In this document: in pieces, positions 1 to 5,709 of the stretch
Layout: every line of letters starts with the position of its first letter
Numbering within the stretch: position 1 is the stretch's first letter
Assembly (NCBI GenBank): GCA_002500765.1
Contig: DLSX01000017.1
Location: forward strand, 1-7,793
Length of the DNA: 7,793 nucleotides
Direction: 5' to 3'
DNA from: Neorhizobium sp. UBA7851
GTDB taxonomy: Bacteria > Pseudomonadota > Alphaproteobacteria > Rhizobiales > Rhizobiaceae
Position numbers and translations under genes: made by a program
The notes under the pieces: model-generated
Database searches by the model: none
What the model was told of the DNA's origin: nothing
Seen by the model: only the letters and a program-made list of their open reading frames with translations

Positions 1-104
1 GTGACTTCGGCGATCGTGGCCCGCGCCGCGAATTCGGCGACCGTCCTCCGCGTGAAGGTGGCTTCGAGCGCGCACCGCGCCCGTCCGCTCCGCGCGAATC
101 CTAA
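1..104 (+). CDS. rpsF: 30S ribosomal protein S6, C-terminal end (partial)
   Basis: Only the last 33 codons and the TAA stop (102-104) are in the window, read in the frame starting at base 3. The residues form a low-complexity tail rich in Arg, Gly, Asp, Glu and Pro, with the motif EFGDR and close variants of it, ending in PREES-like sequence (here PRES). Tails of this kind follow the globular S6 domain in many rhizobial S6 proteins. S6 pairs with S18 in the platform of the 30S subunit, and rpsF lies directly upstream of rpsR in most bacteria, which supports the call. The stop lies 24 bases before rpsR, with no terminator between, so the two are cotranscribed. The globular domain is outside the window, so the identity rests on tail character and position. 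Confidence 0.85.
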   Translation, partial: DFGDRGPRREFGDRPPREGGFERAPRPSAPRES

Positions 105-128
105 TTCTGGGTCTAAGGAGAAAACACA

Positions 129-377
129 ATGGCTGACGTATCCTCGTCCCCGGCACGCCGTCCTTTCCATCGTCGTCGCAAGACCTGCCCCTTCTCGGGC
201 GCAAATGCACCGAAGATCGACTACAAGGACGTTCGTCTCCTGCAGCGCTACATTTCCGAGCGCGGCAAGATCGTACCTTCGCGTATCACCGCAGTTTCCC
301 AGAAGAAGCAGCGCGAACTGGCCCAGGCCATCAAGCGCGCCCGTTTCCTCGGCCTGCTGCCTTACGTCGTATCGTAA
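129..377 (+). CDS. rpsR: 30S ribosomal protein S18
   Basis: A complete 82-residue protein, close to the usual S18 length. It binds S6 and 16S rRNA in the platform of the small subunit. A basic N-terminal arm (residues 10-19, with the run HRRRK) is followed by the S18 core: CPF near residue 20, IDYKDVRLLQRYISERGKI at 30-48, and the conserved P-SRIT segment at 50-54. The C-terminal helix holds QRELAQAIKRARFLGLLPY. The ATG at 129 has the Shine-Dalgarno sequence TAAGGAG at 114-120, 8 bases upstream. It follows rpsF by 24 bases in the same transcription unit. A hairpin starts 9 bases after the stop. No irregularities are visible. Confidence 0.98.
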   Translation: MADVSSSPARRPFHRRRKTCPFSGANAPKIDYKDVRLLQRYISERGKIVPSRITAVSQKKQRELAQAIKRARFLGLLPYVVS

Positions 378-385
378 TTGATACC

Positions 386-410
386 GGACCCGCCGATTTT
401 CGGCGGGTCC
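386..410 (+). terminator. Hairpin after rpsR, possible terminator or attenuator
   Basis: A perfect 11-bp stem (386-396 with 400-410) encloses a TTT loop, starting just after the rpsR stop. The bases that follow (ATTCTCCCTTT) are pyrimidine-rich but have no uninterrupted T run, so termination may be only partial. This would lower read-through into the membrane protein and rplI. The remaining 130 bases before the next gene hold a weak 5-bp hairpin (458-470) and no promoter that I can recognise. Confidence 0.7.
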
Positions 411-540
411 ATTCTCCCTTTCGCGTTGGGCGCGGATCGGAAACAGAAATAACCAAACCCCATGTTGGGGATGAAGCGCCTGTCAAAATGGACCAGGCCC
501 GTCCCCTAACTGCTTGATCTGGCAGGACAGCGAGAGAGTA

Positions 541-1518
541 ATGAACAAGACACAGACAGTGCTGCCAACCGGCATTCTCGCCGGCGTCGTCGCCACCCTC
601 CTCGTGATGGGTGCGAATGTGCAGTCGTCTCTTGCCGCCATCCTTTACGCTGCATCCGCCCTGCCCATTCTGATTGCCGGCCTCGGCTGGGGCAATCGCG
701 CCGCGATCACCGGTATCGTCACCGCAGCCATTCTTGGCGCGATCCTGATTTCCCCGATTTTCGCCGTCACCATGGCGGTCGCCACGCTGATCCCGGCCGG
801 CTGGCTGTCGCATCTCGCCAATCTGGCGCGCCCGGCGTCCGAACTCGGCGGCCCCGACAATCTCGTTGCCTGGTACCCGATTTCCGATATCCTGCTGCAT
901 CTGTGCGGCCTCGTCACCATCGCCGTCATCGCACTCGGCGTCGCCATCGGTTACGGGCCTGATCTGGTCGGCCAGATGGTCGACGTGATGAGCGCCGCGC
1001 TGCAGACGCAGGAGCCGAGCCTCGCGATCGAAGCCGCGGCTTTCGACCAGCTCAAGGGCACGATGCTGCTCATGCTGCCGATGGTTCAGGGCGGCATGTG
1101 GGTGCTCTTCCTCTTCGCAGCCTTCTATATCGCCGTGCGCATCGTTTCGCGTTCGGGCCGCGCGCTTCGCCCCCGTGAAGACATGCCGTCGGCGCTGCGC
1201 ATGAACCGCCACGCCATCTTCATCTTCCTCGGCGGTATCGTCCTGACCTTCTTCGGCGGCGTACCCGCCATGGTCGGCGCGACGATCTGCGGCACGTTCG
1301 GTGCAGGCTTCCTGATGTCCGGCTTCGCCACGATCCATTTTCGCAGTCAGGGCAAGGACTGGCGTGTACCCGTCCTTATCCTCGCATACCTCTCTTCCAT
1401 GCTCGTCTTTCCAGCTTTCGCGATCCTCGTGCTCGGTCTCATGGACACCCGCCGGACCATCGCGCTGACGCCGGCAAATAACGGCACGGATCAGAACAAC
1501 CCAGATTCACAGACTTGA
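541..1518 (+). CDS. DUF2232 family integral membrane protein
   Basis: A 325-residue, strongly hydrophobic protein of unknown biochemical function. Hydrophobic stretches suitable for membrane helices lie at roughly 10-24, 30-50, 54-72, 73-90, 117-137, 173-200, 222-240, 243-266 and 275-302, giving about eight or nine segments. The C-terminal tail (305-325) is polar and Asn/Asp-rich. Length, topology and its place between rpsR and rplI match the DUF2232 (YybS-like) proteins found at this locus in alphaproteobacteria. The ATG at 541 follows a purine-rich GAGAGAG (532-538) that is a poor Shine-Dalgarno match. An in-frame TTG at 514 would add nine polar residues and seems less likely. The stop is 21 bases before rplI, so it shares the ribosomal-protein transcript. 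No catalytic motif is visible, and a link to ribosomes is suggested only by position. Confidence 0.85.
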   Translation: MNKTQTVLPTGILAGVVATLLVMGANVQSSLAAILYAASALPILIAGLGWGNRAAITGIVTAAILGAILISPIFAVTMAVATLIPAGWLSHLANLARPASELGGPDNLVAWYPISDILLHLCGLVTIAVIALGVAIGYGPDLVGQMVDVMSAALQTQEPSLAIEAAAFDQLKGTMLLMLPMVQGGMWVLFLFAAFYIAVRIVSRSGRALRPREDMPSALRMNRHAIFIFLGGIVLTFFGGVPAMVGATICGTFGAGFLMSGFATIHFRSQGKDWRVPVLILAYLSSMLVFPAFAILVLGLMDTRRTIALTPANNGTDQNNPDSQT

Positions 1519-1539
1519 AGATCAGAAAGGAACTCCAAC

Positions 1540-2115
1540 ATGCAAGTCATCCTGCTTGAACGCGTACCGAAGCTCGGCCAGATGGGCGAAACCGTAAAGG
1601 TTCGCGACGGTTATGCTCGTAACTTCCTGCTGCCGCAGGGCAAGGCGCTGCGCGCCAACGACGCCAACAAGAAGCGTTTCGAAGCCGAGCGCGCAACGCT
1701 CGAAGCCCGTAACCTCGAGCGCAAGGGCGAAGCCCAGACGGTTGCAGACGCTCTCGCCGGCAAGACCTTCGTCATCGTTCGTTCGGCTGGCGAAACCGGC
1801 CAGCTCTACGGTTCGGTTGCTGCCCGCGACGTCATGGACGCCCTGGCTGCCGAAGGCTTCAACGTCGGCCGCAACCAGGTCGACCTGAACCACCCGATCA
1901 AGGCTATCGGCCTGCACGAAGTAACCCTTCACCTGCATTCGGAAGTCGAGATCCAGATCTCGGTCAACGTTGCCCGTTCCGCTGAAGAAGCCGAGCGTCA
2001 GGCCCAGGGCGAAAGCCTCACCTCCGCCGACGCCATCTACGGCGTTGACGAAGATGCACTGCGTCCGGAAGACTTCTTCGATCCGGAAGCAGACCGCGAC
2101 GGCGACGACGAATAA
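1540..2115 (+). CDS. rplI: 50S ribosomal protein L9
   Basis: A 191-residue L9, which binds 23S rRNA at the base of the L1 stalk and helps keep the reading frame. The N-terminal domain carries the family signature: G13, G16, V21, G24-Y25, N28-F29-L30, G34 and A36, within KLGQMGETVKVRDGYARNFL. A long charged connecting helix follows (about 40-75), then the C-terminal domain (about 76-150, including GQLYGSV and the HEVTLHLHSEV strand). The last 40 residues form an acidic extension ending EADRDGDDE. E. coli L9 is about 149 residues, and such an extension is common in alphaproteobacteria. The ATG has AAAGGA at 1526-1531, 8 bases upstream. It is the last gene of the operon and is followed by a strong terminator. 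Confidence 0.98.
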   Translation: MQVILLERVPKLGQMGETVKVRDGYARNFLLPQGKALRANDANKKRFEAERATLEARNLERKGEAQTVADALAGKTFVIVRSAGETGQLYGSVAARDVMDALAAEGFNVGRNQVDLNHPIKAIGLHEVTLHLHSEVEIQISVNVARSAEEAERQAQGESLTSADAIYGVDEDALRPEDFFDPEADRDGDDE

Positions 2116-2143
2116 TAGACGTTTCGCAGATCATTCTGCGACG

Positions 2144-2175
2144 ACGCCCGGCCTCACAAGGCCGGGCGTTTTTTT
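2144..2175 (+). terminator. Rho-independent terminator of the rplI operon
   Basis: A perfect 10-bp GC-rich stem (2144-2153 with 2160-2169) encloses a 6-base loop and runs into seven consecutive T residues (2169-2175). This is a textbook intrinsic terminator closing the ribosomal-protein operon. A smaller perfect 6-bp hairpin (2125-2130 with 2135-2140) precedes it just after the rplI stop. dnaB therefore probably has its own promoter in the following 225 bases. Confidence 0.95.
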
Positions 2176-2296
2176 GTCTCTTTCCGGGCATATGATGATG
2201 ATCGCCCCGACTGAGTCGCCACTCACTTTCGAGCGGCCACAGTCAACCGGATTTGTCGCCTCATTACGTTTTTTGTTGCGCGTAAATGACGCCTGC

Positions 2297-2315
2297 TGTG
2301 GATAGCTGTGGGTAA
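2297..2315 (+). promoter_or_regulatory. Two tandem DnaA-box-like 9-mers upstream of dnaB
   Basis: TGTGGATAG (2297-2305) and TGTGGGTAA (2307-2315) each match 8 of 9 bases of TGTGGATAA, the complement of the consensus DnaA box TTATCCACA. They lie in the same orientation with starts 10 bases apart, about one helical turn, so two DnaA molecules could bind side by side on one face of the DNA. They are 86-104 bases before the dnaB start, in the only intergenic region likely to hold its promoter. I found no convincing -35/-10 pair here. Function is inferred from the sequence matches alone. Confidence 0.5.
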
Positions 2316-2400
2316 CACCGGAAGGCAAAATGCACGGTTTCGGGGCGGTCCAGTTACCACTAGAACCGAGACCTTGAACGGACAGGACGGGTAGAAGATC

Positions 2401-3903
2401 ATGAACGAAGTTCCGCGCAACATGGCGTCGCTCAGCAACAAGGATGCAGCGCCGCACTATCGCGAGGCGCCGAACAATATCGAGGCGGAACAGGCCCTGC
2501 TCGGCGCGATCCTGGTCAATAACGACGCCTATTACCGCGTCTCCGACTTCCTGAAGCCGCCGCATCTCTACGAGCCGCTGCATCGCAAGATCTACGAGGT
2601 CGCCGGCGATATCATCCGCATGGGCAAGACCGCCAATCCGATCACGCTTAAGACCTTTCTGCCGGCTGACGACAAGGTGGGCGACCTCACCGTTGCGCAG
2701 TATCTGGCGCGCCTGGCCGCCGACGCGGTGTCGATCATCAACGCGGAAGATTACGGCCGGGCGATCTACGACCTAGCCCTTCGCCGCGCACTGATCACCA
2801 TCGGCGAAGACGTCGTCAATATCGCCTATGACGCACCGCTCGACATGCCGCCGCAGAGCCAGATCGAGGACACCGAACGCCGCCTGTTCGAGCTTGCCGA
2901 AACCGGCCGCTACGATGGCGGTTTCCAGTCGTTCAACGACGCGGTGGCGATCGCCATCGACATGGCGGGTCAGGCTTTCGAGCGCGACGGACAGCTTTCG
3001 GGCATTTCCACCGGCATCATGTCGCTCGACGGCAAGATGGGTGGGTTGCAGCGTTCCGACTTGATCGTGCTCGCAGGACGTCCCGGCATGGGTAAAACCT
3101 CGCTTGCCACCAACATCGCGTACAATATCGCGGCAGCCTACGAACAGGAGATTGCGCCCGACGGTTCGTTCAAAGCCAAGAATGGCGGCGTCGTCGGCTT
3201 CTATTCGCTCGAAATGTCGTCCGAACAGCTCGCAACCCGTATCATCTCCGAGCAGACGGAAGTCTCGTCCTCGAAAATCCGCCGCGGTGACATTACCGAG
3301 GCCGATTTCGAAAAGCTCGTCGCCTGCTCCCAGATGATGCAGAAAGTGCCGCTGTTCATCGACCAGACCGGCGGTATCTCGATCGCCCAGCTTTCCGCCC
3401 GTGCCCGCCGCCTGAAGCGTCAGCGCGGCCTCGACTGCCTGGTGGTGGACTATATCCAGCTGATGACAGGTTCGGGCAAGTCCGGTGAAAACCGCGTGCA
3501 GGAAATCACCCAGATCACCACGGGTCTGAAGGCGCTCGGCAAGGAGCTCAACGTTCCGATCATCGCGCTGTCGCAGCTCTCCCGTGGCGTCGAAAGCCGC
3601 GAAGACAAGCGTCCGCAGCTCTCCGACCTTCGCGAATCCGGTTCGATCGAGCAGGACGCCGACGTCGTGCTCTTCGTGTTCCGTGAAGAGTATTACGTCA
3701 AGAACATGGAACCGCGGGACCTGGCCGATCCGAAATATCCGGAATGGGAACAGCATATGGAGCGCGTCAAGGGTACCGCGGACGTGATCATCGCCAAGCA
3801 GCGTCACGGACCGACCGGTACCGTCAAGCTGGCCTTCCAGTCCGAGTTCACCCGCTTCGCCGATCTGGCCGAGCCGAGCTTCACGCAATACGAGGAACCG
3901 TGA
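2401..3903 (+). CDS. dnaB: Replicative DNA helicase DnaB
   Basis: A 500-residue hexameric helicase that unwinds DNA ahead of the replication fork and binds primase and the loader. The N-terminal domain (about 20-125) starts with the conserved PNNIEAEQALLGAIL. The RecA-like domain follows the linker at about 190. It has Walker A GRPGMGKTS (K232, T233), the catalytic glutamate E271 in YSLEM, Walker B LVVDYIQ (D350), motif H4 with Q392 in ALSQLSR, the LRESGSIEQDAD segment, and the arginine-finger region KQRHGPTG (R468). About 15 residues (AYEQEIAPDGSFKAKNGG) are inserted between Walker A and E271 compared with E. coli, as is usual in rhizobia. Ribosome binding may use AGGACGGG (2384-2391). An in-frame ATG at 2422 lacks a Shine-Dalgarno sequence, so 2401 is preferred. 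It stands alone after the rplI terminator. Confidence 0.98.
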   Translation: MNEVPRNMASLSNKDAAPHYREAPNNIEAEQALLGAILVNNDAYYRVSDFLKPPHLYEPLHRKIYEVAGDIIRMGKTANPITLKTFLPADDKVGDLTVAQYLARLAADAVSIINAEDYGRAIYDLALRRALITIGEDVVNIAYDAPLDMPPQSQIEDTERRLFELAETGRYDGGFQSFNDAVAIAIDMAGQAFERDGQLSGISTGIMSLDGKMGGLQRSDLIVLAGRPGMGKTSLATNIAYNIAAAYEQEIAPDGSFKAKNGGVVGFYSLEMSSEQLATRIISEQTEVSSSKIRRGDITEADFEKLVACSQMMQKVPLFIDQTGGISIAQLSARARRLKRQRGLDCLVVDYIQLMTGSGKSGENRVQEITQITTGLKALGKELNVPIIALSQLSRGVESREDKRPQLSDLRESGSIEQDADVVLFVFREEYYVKNMEPRDLADPKYPEWEQHMERVKGTADVIIAKQRHGPTGTVKLAFQSEFTRFADLAEPSFTQYEEP

Positions 3904-3908
3904 TCGGG

Positions 3909-3939
3909 TGCCTTCGCCGGTGTCATTCCGGCGAGGGCA
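3909..3939. terminator. Hairpin between convergent dnaB and cbiM-like genes
   Basis: A 12-bp stem with one G-T wobble (3909-3920 with 3928-3939) encloses a 7-base loop, starting 6 bases after the dnaB stop and 17 bases beyond the stop of the convergent gene. Neither side carries a T run, so it would be a weak intrinsic terminator. It could instead protect transcript 3' ends in both directions. Confidence 0.5.
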
Positions 3940-3955
3940 GATAATTGCTGCCTGA

Positions 3956-4633
3956 TCAGGCTGGGTTATGCAGCCGCCGCGTTATCAAGGCGGAGCCATT
4001 CAGGGCACCGAGGGTCTTGGCGGCAGCGAGAACGGCAAGGTCTGCCAGCGGCTCGATCAGCACGACCGACATATAGGCAATCCCGAACGTGCCGATCGCC
4101 ATCAGATTGTCGGCGACGAAGCCCGCACCATAAAAGGCCCAGAACGCGACCCATACCACGACACCGGCCTGATAGGCAGTCGACAGTTTCAACGCCTGCA
4201 GATAGGTGAGATCGACATAGGCGGTTCCCGGCGTGATGATGCGATCCGCCAGAGCTTTTACCGCAAACAGCGGCACCAGCAGCGTTGTAACGTTCATTCC
4301 ATATTGCGGCAGGTCTGGCGGGGCAAAGAACAGCCCCTGTAATGCCAAGCCGAGCGCCAGTCCTATGGCCGCCGGAGCGGCTCCAAAAAGCAGGAAAAGC
4401 GTCGACCCGAGAATGAAATGCACTTCGGAGACACCGACCGCGTAATGCGGAAGGAGTTCGAAGAACGAAAAGACTGCCGCAGCCGTGATTGCGCTACGCA
4501 CGGCTAACGATGCGACACCCTGTTGCCGGATCGTGTCCCGCGCCAGTTTCAATGTAAAAAGCCCCGCCCCTGCCGCGCTGGCATAGCTCAGAATGATTTT
4601 TGCCCCGTCCACGAGGCCCGGTTCGATATGCAT
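3956..4633 (-). CDS. CbiM-like energy-coupling-factor permease (cobalt uptake)
   Basis: A 225-residue polytopic membrane protein of the CbiM/NikM family, the substrate-capturing permease of ECF-type cobalt or nickel importers. It starts MHIEPG. In this family the N-terminal amine and His2 help bind the metal, and a second His lies in a Gly-Ser-Gly-His-Leu-type motif; here VSEVHFILG places His72 there. The family's Gly-x-Asn appears as YGMN (112-114). Hydrophobic segments lie at about 11-30, 43-62, 70-83, 84-102, 112-130, 150-172 and 180-206. The ATG at 4633 has AGGAG (4643-4639), 5 bases upstream. A cobalamin riboswitch precedes it, so expression should fall when B12 is plentiful, which supports cobalt over nickel. 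No CbiN, CbiQ or CbiO partner is in the window. The N-terminus deviates from the usual MHIPDG/MHIMEG, so specificity is inferred. Confidence 0.8.
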   Translation of the reverse strand: MHIEPGLVDGAKIILSYASAAGAGLFTLKLARDTIRQQGVASLAVRSAITAAAVFSFFELLPHYAVGVSEVHFILGSTLFLLFGAAPAAIGLALGLALQGLFFAPPDLPQYGMNVTTLLVPLFAVKALADRIITPGTAYVDLTYLQALKLSTAYQAGVVVWVAFWAFYGAGFVADNLMAIGTFGIAYMSVVLIEPLADLAVLAAAKTLGALNGSALITRRLHNPA

Positions 4634-4645
4634 GTCTGCTCCTGT

Positions 4646-4661
4646 CCGTCACACCCGACGG
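4646..4661 (-). promoter_or_regulatory. Small hairpin before the cbiM-like ribosome binding site
   Basis: A perfect 5-bp stem with a 6-base loop lies in the leader between the riboswitch core and the AGGAG of the permease gene, 2 bases upstream of it. There is no T run in the leader, so the expression platform more likely controls translation initiation than transcription termination. The role of this hairpin in the switch is inferred. Confidence 0.4.
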
Positions 4662-4678
4662 TATTCGATTGATAGGAT

Positions 4679-4851
4679 GCACAGGGTCGGTCTCCTGACT
4701 CGCGGGTCGATGCCTCCTCGAACCTTCCCATGGCGTCCTGCCACAGTGGTGTTTCGCAAAGCTCGCCGCTCACAGTCGCGGGGGCGGTCGGGTTCAGCAT
4801 GAAGCTGCCCTTGTTCCCATGCGGTCGACGGATGTCGACCGCACCATGTGC
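4679..4851 (-). ncRNA. Cobalamin (B12) riboswitch
   Basis: Read on the reverse strand, this leader contains the conserved elements of the AdoCbl-type riboswitch in the correct order: GGGAA near 4816, GCCCCCGCGACTGTGA (about 4783-4769), the CCACTG of the B12 box (about 4749), GGGAAGG (about 4730), and the closing GAGTCAGGAGACC (about 4702-4688). P1 can form between GCACA (4851-4847) and TGTGC (4683-4679). The P2 arm is a perfect 10-bp stem with a 4-base loop (4843-4834 with 4829-4820). It ends 45 bases before the start codon of the permease. Binding of adenosylcobalamin is expected to repress the permease, so cobalt uptake is tied to B12 supply. With no T run following, translational control is the likelier mechanism. 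Confidence 0.93.
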
Positions 4852-4970
4852 GGGAATGCGGTAGCAAATTCCCGCAGGAGCAGCAAACAGCAGCAGCCGA
4901 AATCGCACCACTCTGCCGCTGTCATAGGGTCGCATGCAGCAAGACGGTTGTCATCAGGCGCTGGCTACAC
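4852..4970. other. Spacer between ClbS-family gene and riboswitch
   Basis: These 119 bases should hold the promoter of the riboswitch-permease transcript, but I find no -35/-10 pair with good spacing on the reverse strand. A perfect 8-bp hairpin (4850-4857 with 4868-4875, loop of 10) overlaps the first bases of riboswitch stem P1, so the two could compete if the transcript begins upstream of it. No terminator follows the ClbS-family gene, so read-through from it is possible. No protein gene is supported here. Confidence 0.5.
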
Positions 4971-5477
4971 TCACCCCTGCGCTTTCAGCCATTTGCGGAT
5001 GCGCGTTCTTGCATTGGCGTAGGGCGATGACGTGTTGAACTGGATCATGCGCCCCTTGGTCCAGTTGCCGTACCAGCCCTTGCCATAAAGCTCGTCATTC
5101 GACCGATCGGTGATTGTCGAGACAAGCTGTTCCTTCACTGCCCTCAATCGCTCCAACCGCTCGGGCCAGCCGAGCGCCTCATGGTCTGCATAGAACTTGC
5201 GAGCAAGTGGCCCCAGTTCATTCCACGTGAACCCGGTCTCAGGGAAATCGACCGGCTCGCCCCTATCGTCCCGATCGAGCCATTTCAGCACCAACTCGTT
5301 CCAGCCGATCAGATAGGCAACGAGATCGGCCGGGCTCATCATCGTGCCTGTCGCGTGTCCCGGCATGGATGCCTCACGCGCCCGCGCTTCCGGAACGCGG
5401 GCAAGGTCGGCCCAAAGCCTTTTGAAGGTCGCGGAGATCGCCGCAAGAAGTTCTTGCCTGGAATCCGGGAATGCCAT
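4971..5477 (-). CDS. ClbS/DfsB family four-helix bundle protein
   Basis: A 168-residue soluble protein of the ClbS/DfsB (formerly DUF1706) family. Recognisable family segments are the N-terminal helix SRQELLAAI, SPADLVAYLIGWNELVLKW at 48-66, FTWNELGPLARKFY at 83-96, and the C-terminal part with NWTKGRMIQ and NTSSPYANARTRIRKWLK at 148-165. Length matches the family. The named member ClbS opens the cyclopropane warhead of colibactin and so protects the producer. Most family members lie outside such clusters and have no known substrate, and no toxin-synthesis genes are seen here, so a protective role is only a possibility. The ATG at 5477 has a weak ribosome binding site. It shares its strand with the riboswitch-permease unit but probably has a separate promoter. 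Confidence 0.85.
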   Translation of the reverse strand: MAFPDSRQELLAAISATFKRLWADLARVPEARAREASMPGHATGTMMSPADLVAYLIGWNELVLKWLDRDDRGEPVDFPETGFTWNELGPLARKFYADHEALGWPERLERLRAVKEQLVSTITDRSNDELYGKGWYGNWTKGRMIQFNTSSPYANARTRIRKWLKAQG

Positions 5478-5709
5478 GGATACGCCTGCAGCTATTGCTC
5501 AGATACAGCCTCAAGGCTACGCCTCACTGCGCGCGAGATGAAGTCGTCCGGCTGTCGCAGTCAGGTCGAGAATTGGATGCAACTTGAATAGCCGCATGTC
5601 AAAAGCCTGTGCGGAGAACCCGAATCTCGCCTCCCGGCCTTTTTCCGGCTGACAAAAAGTTTAGGATCGATCACCCCCACTATTCAGAAGCATATCGATC
5701 GAGACCATC
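5478..5709. promoter_or_regulatory. Divergent intergenic region between ClbS-family gene and alr
   Basis: These 232 bases separate two divergent starts and must hold both promoters. On the reverse strand a perfect TTGACA lies at 5602-5597, but the -10 hexamer at 17-base spacing (CATCCA) is poor, so this is a weak candidate for the ClbS-family gene. On the forward strand CTGACA at 5649-5654 resembles a -35 for alr but has no matching -10. The 7-mer ATCGATC occurs twice (near 5666 and 5694). No RNA gene or further coding region is supported. Confidence 0.4.

Noticed and set aside
1..381. Open frame covering the start of the window and all of rpsR in another frame
   Set aside because: The two other frames here encode recognisable S6 and S18, and this one gives a Ser/Arg/Pro-rich sequence without family character.
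462..509. 15-codon leader peptide frame (MLGMKRLSKW...) before the DUF2232 gene
   Set aside because: No Shine-Dalgarno sequence precedes it, its start lies inside a weak hairpin, and its composition suggests no regulatory role.
514..540. Upstream TTG start for the DUF2232 protein
   Set aside because: It adds only nine polar residues with no ribosome binding site; the ATG at 541 starts the membrane protein directly.
331..1338. Long reverse-strand open frame opposite the DUF2232 gene
   Set aside because: Its product is an Arg/Asp/Gly-rich, low-complexity translation typical of antisense frames in GC-rich genes, and it overlaps a well-supported gene fully.
2253..2306. Candidate dnaB promoter with TTGTCG, TTGTTG or TTGCGC as -35
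   Set aside because: None has a -10 hexamer with acceptable sequence at 16-18 base spacing, so no promoter is claimed.
2773..3888. 371-codon reverse-strand open frame opposite dnaB
   Set aside because: It is a mirror frame of a highly conserved gene, its His/Arg/Asp-rich sequence resembles no family I know, and no ribosome binding site was seen.
4588..4935. Reverse-strand frame through the riboswitch region
   Set aside because: The conserved bases match the cobalamin riboswitch in order, which explains this stretch as RNA rather than protein.
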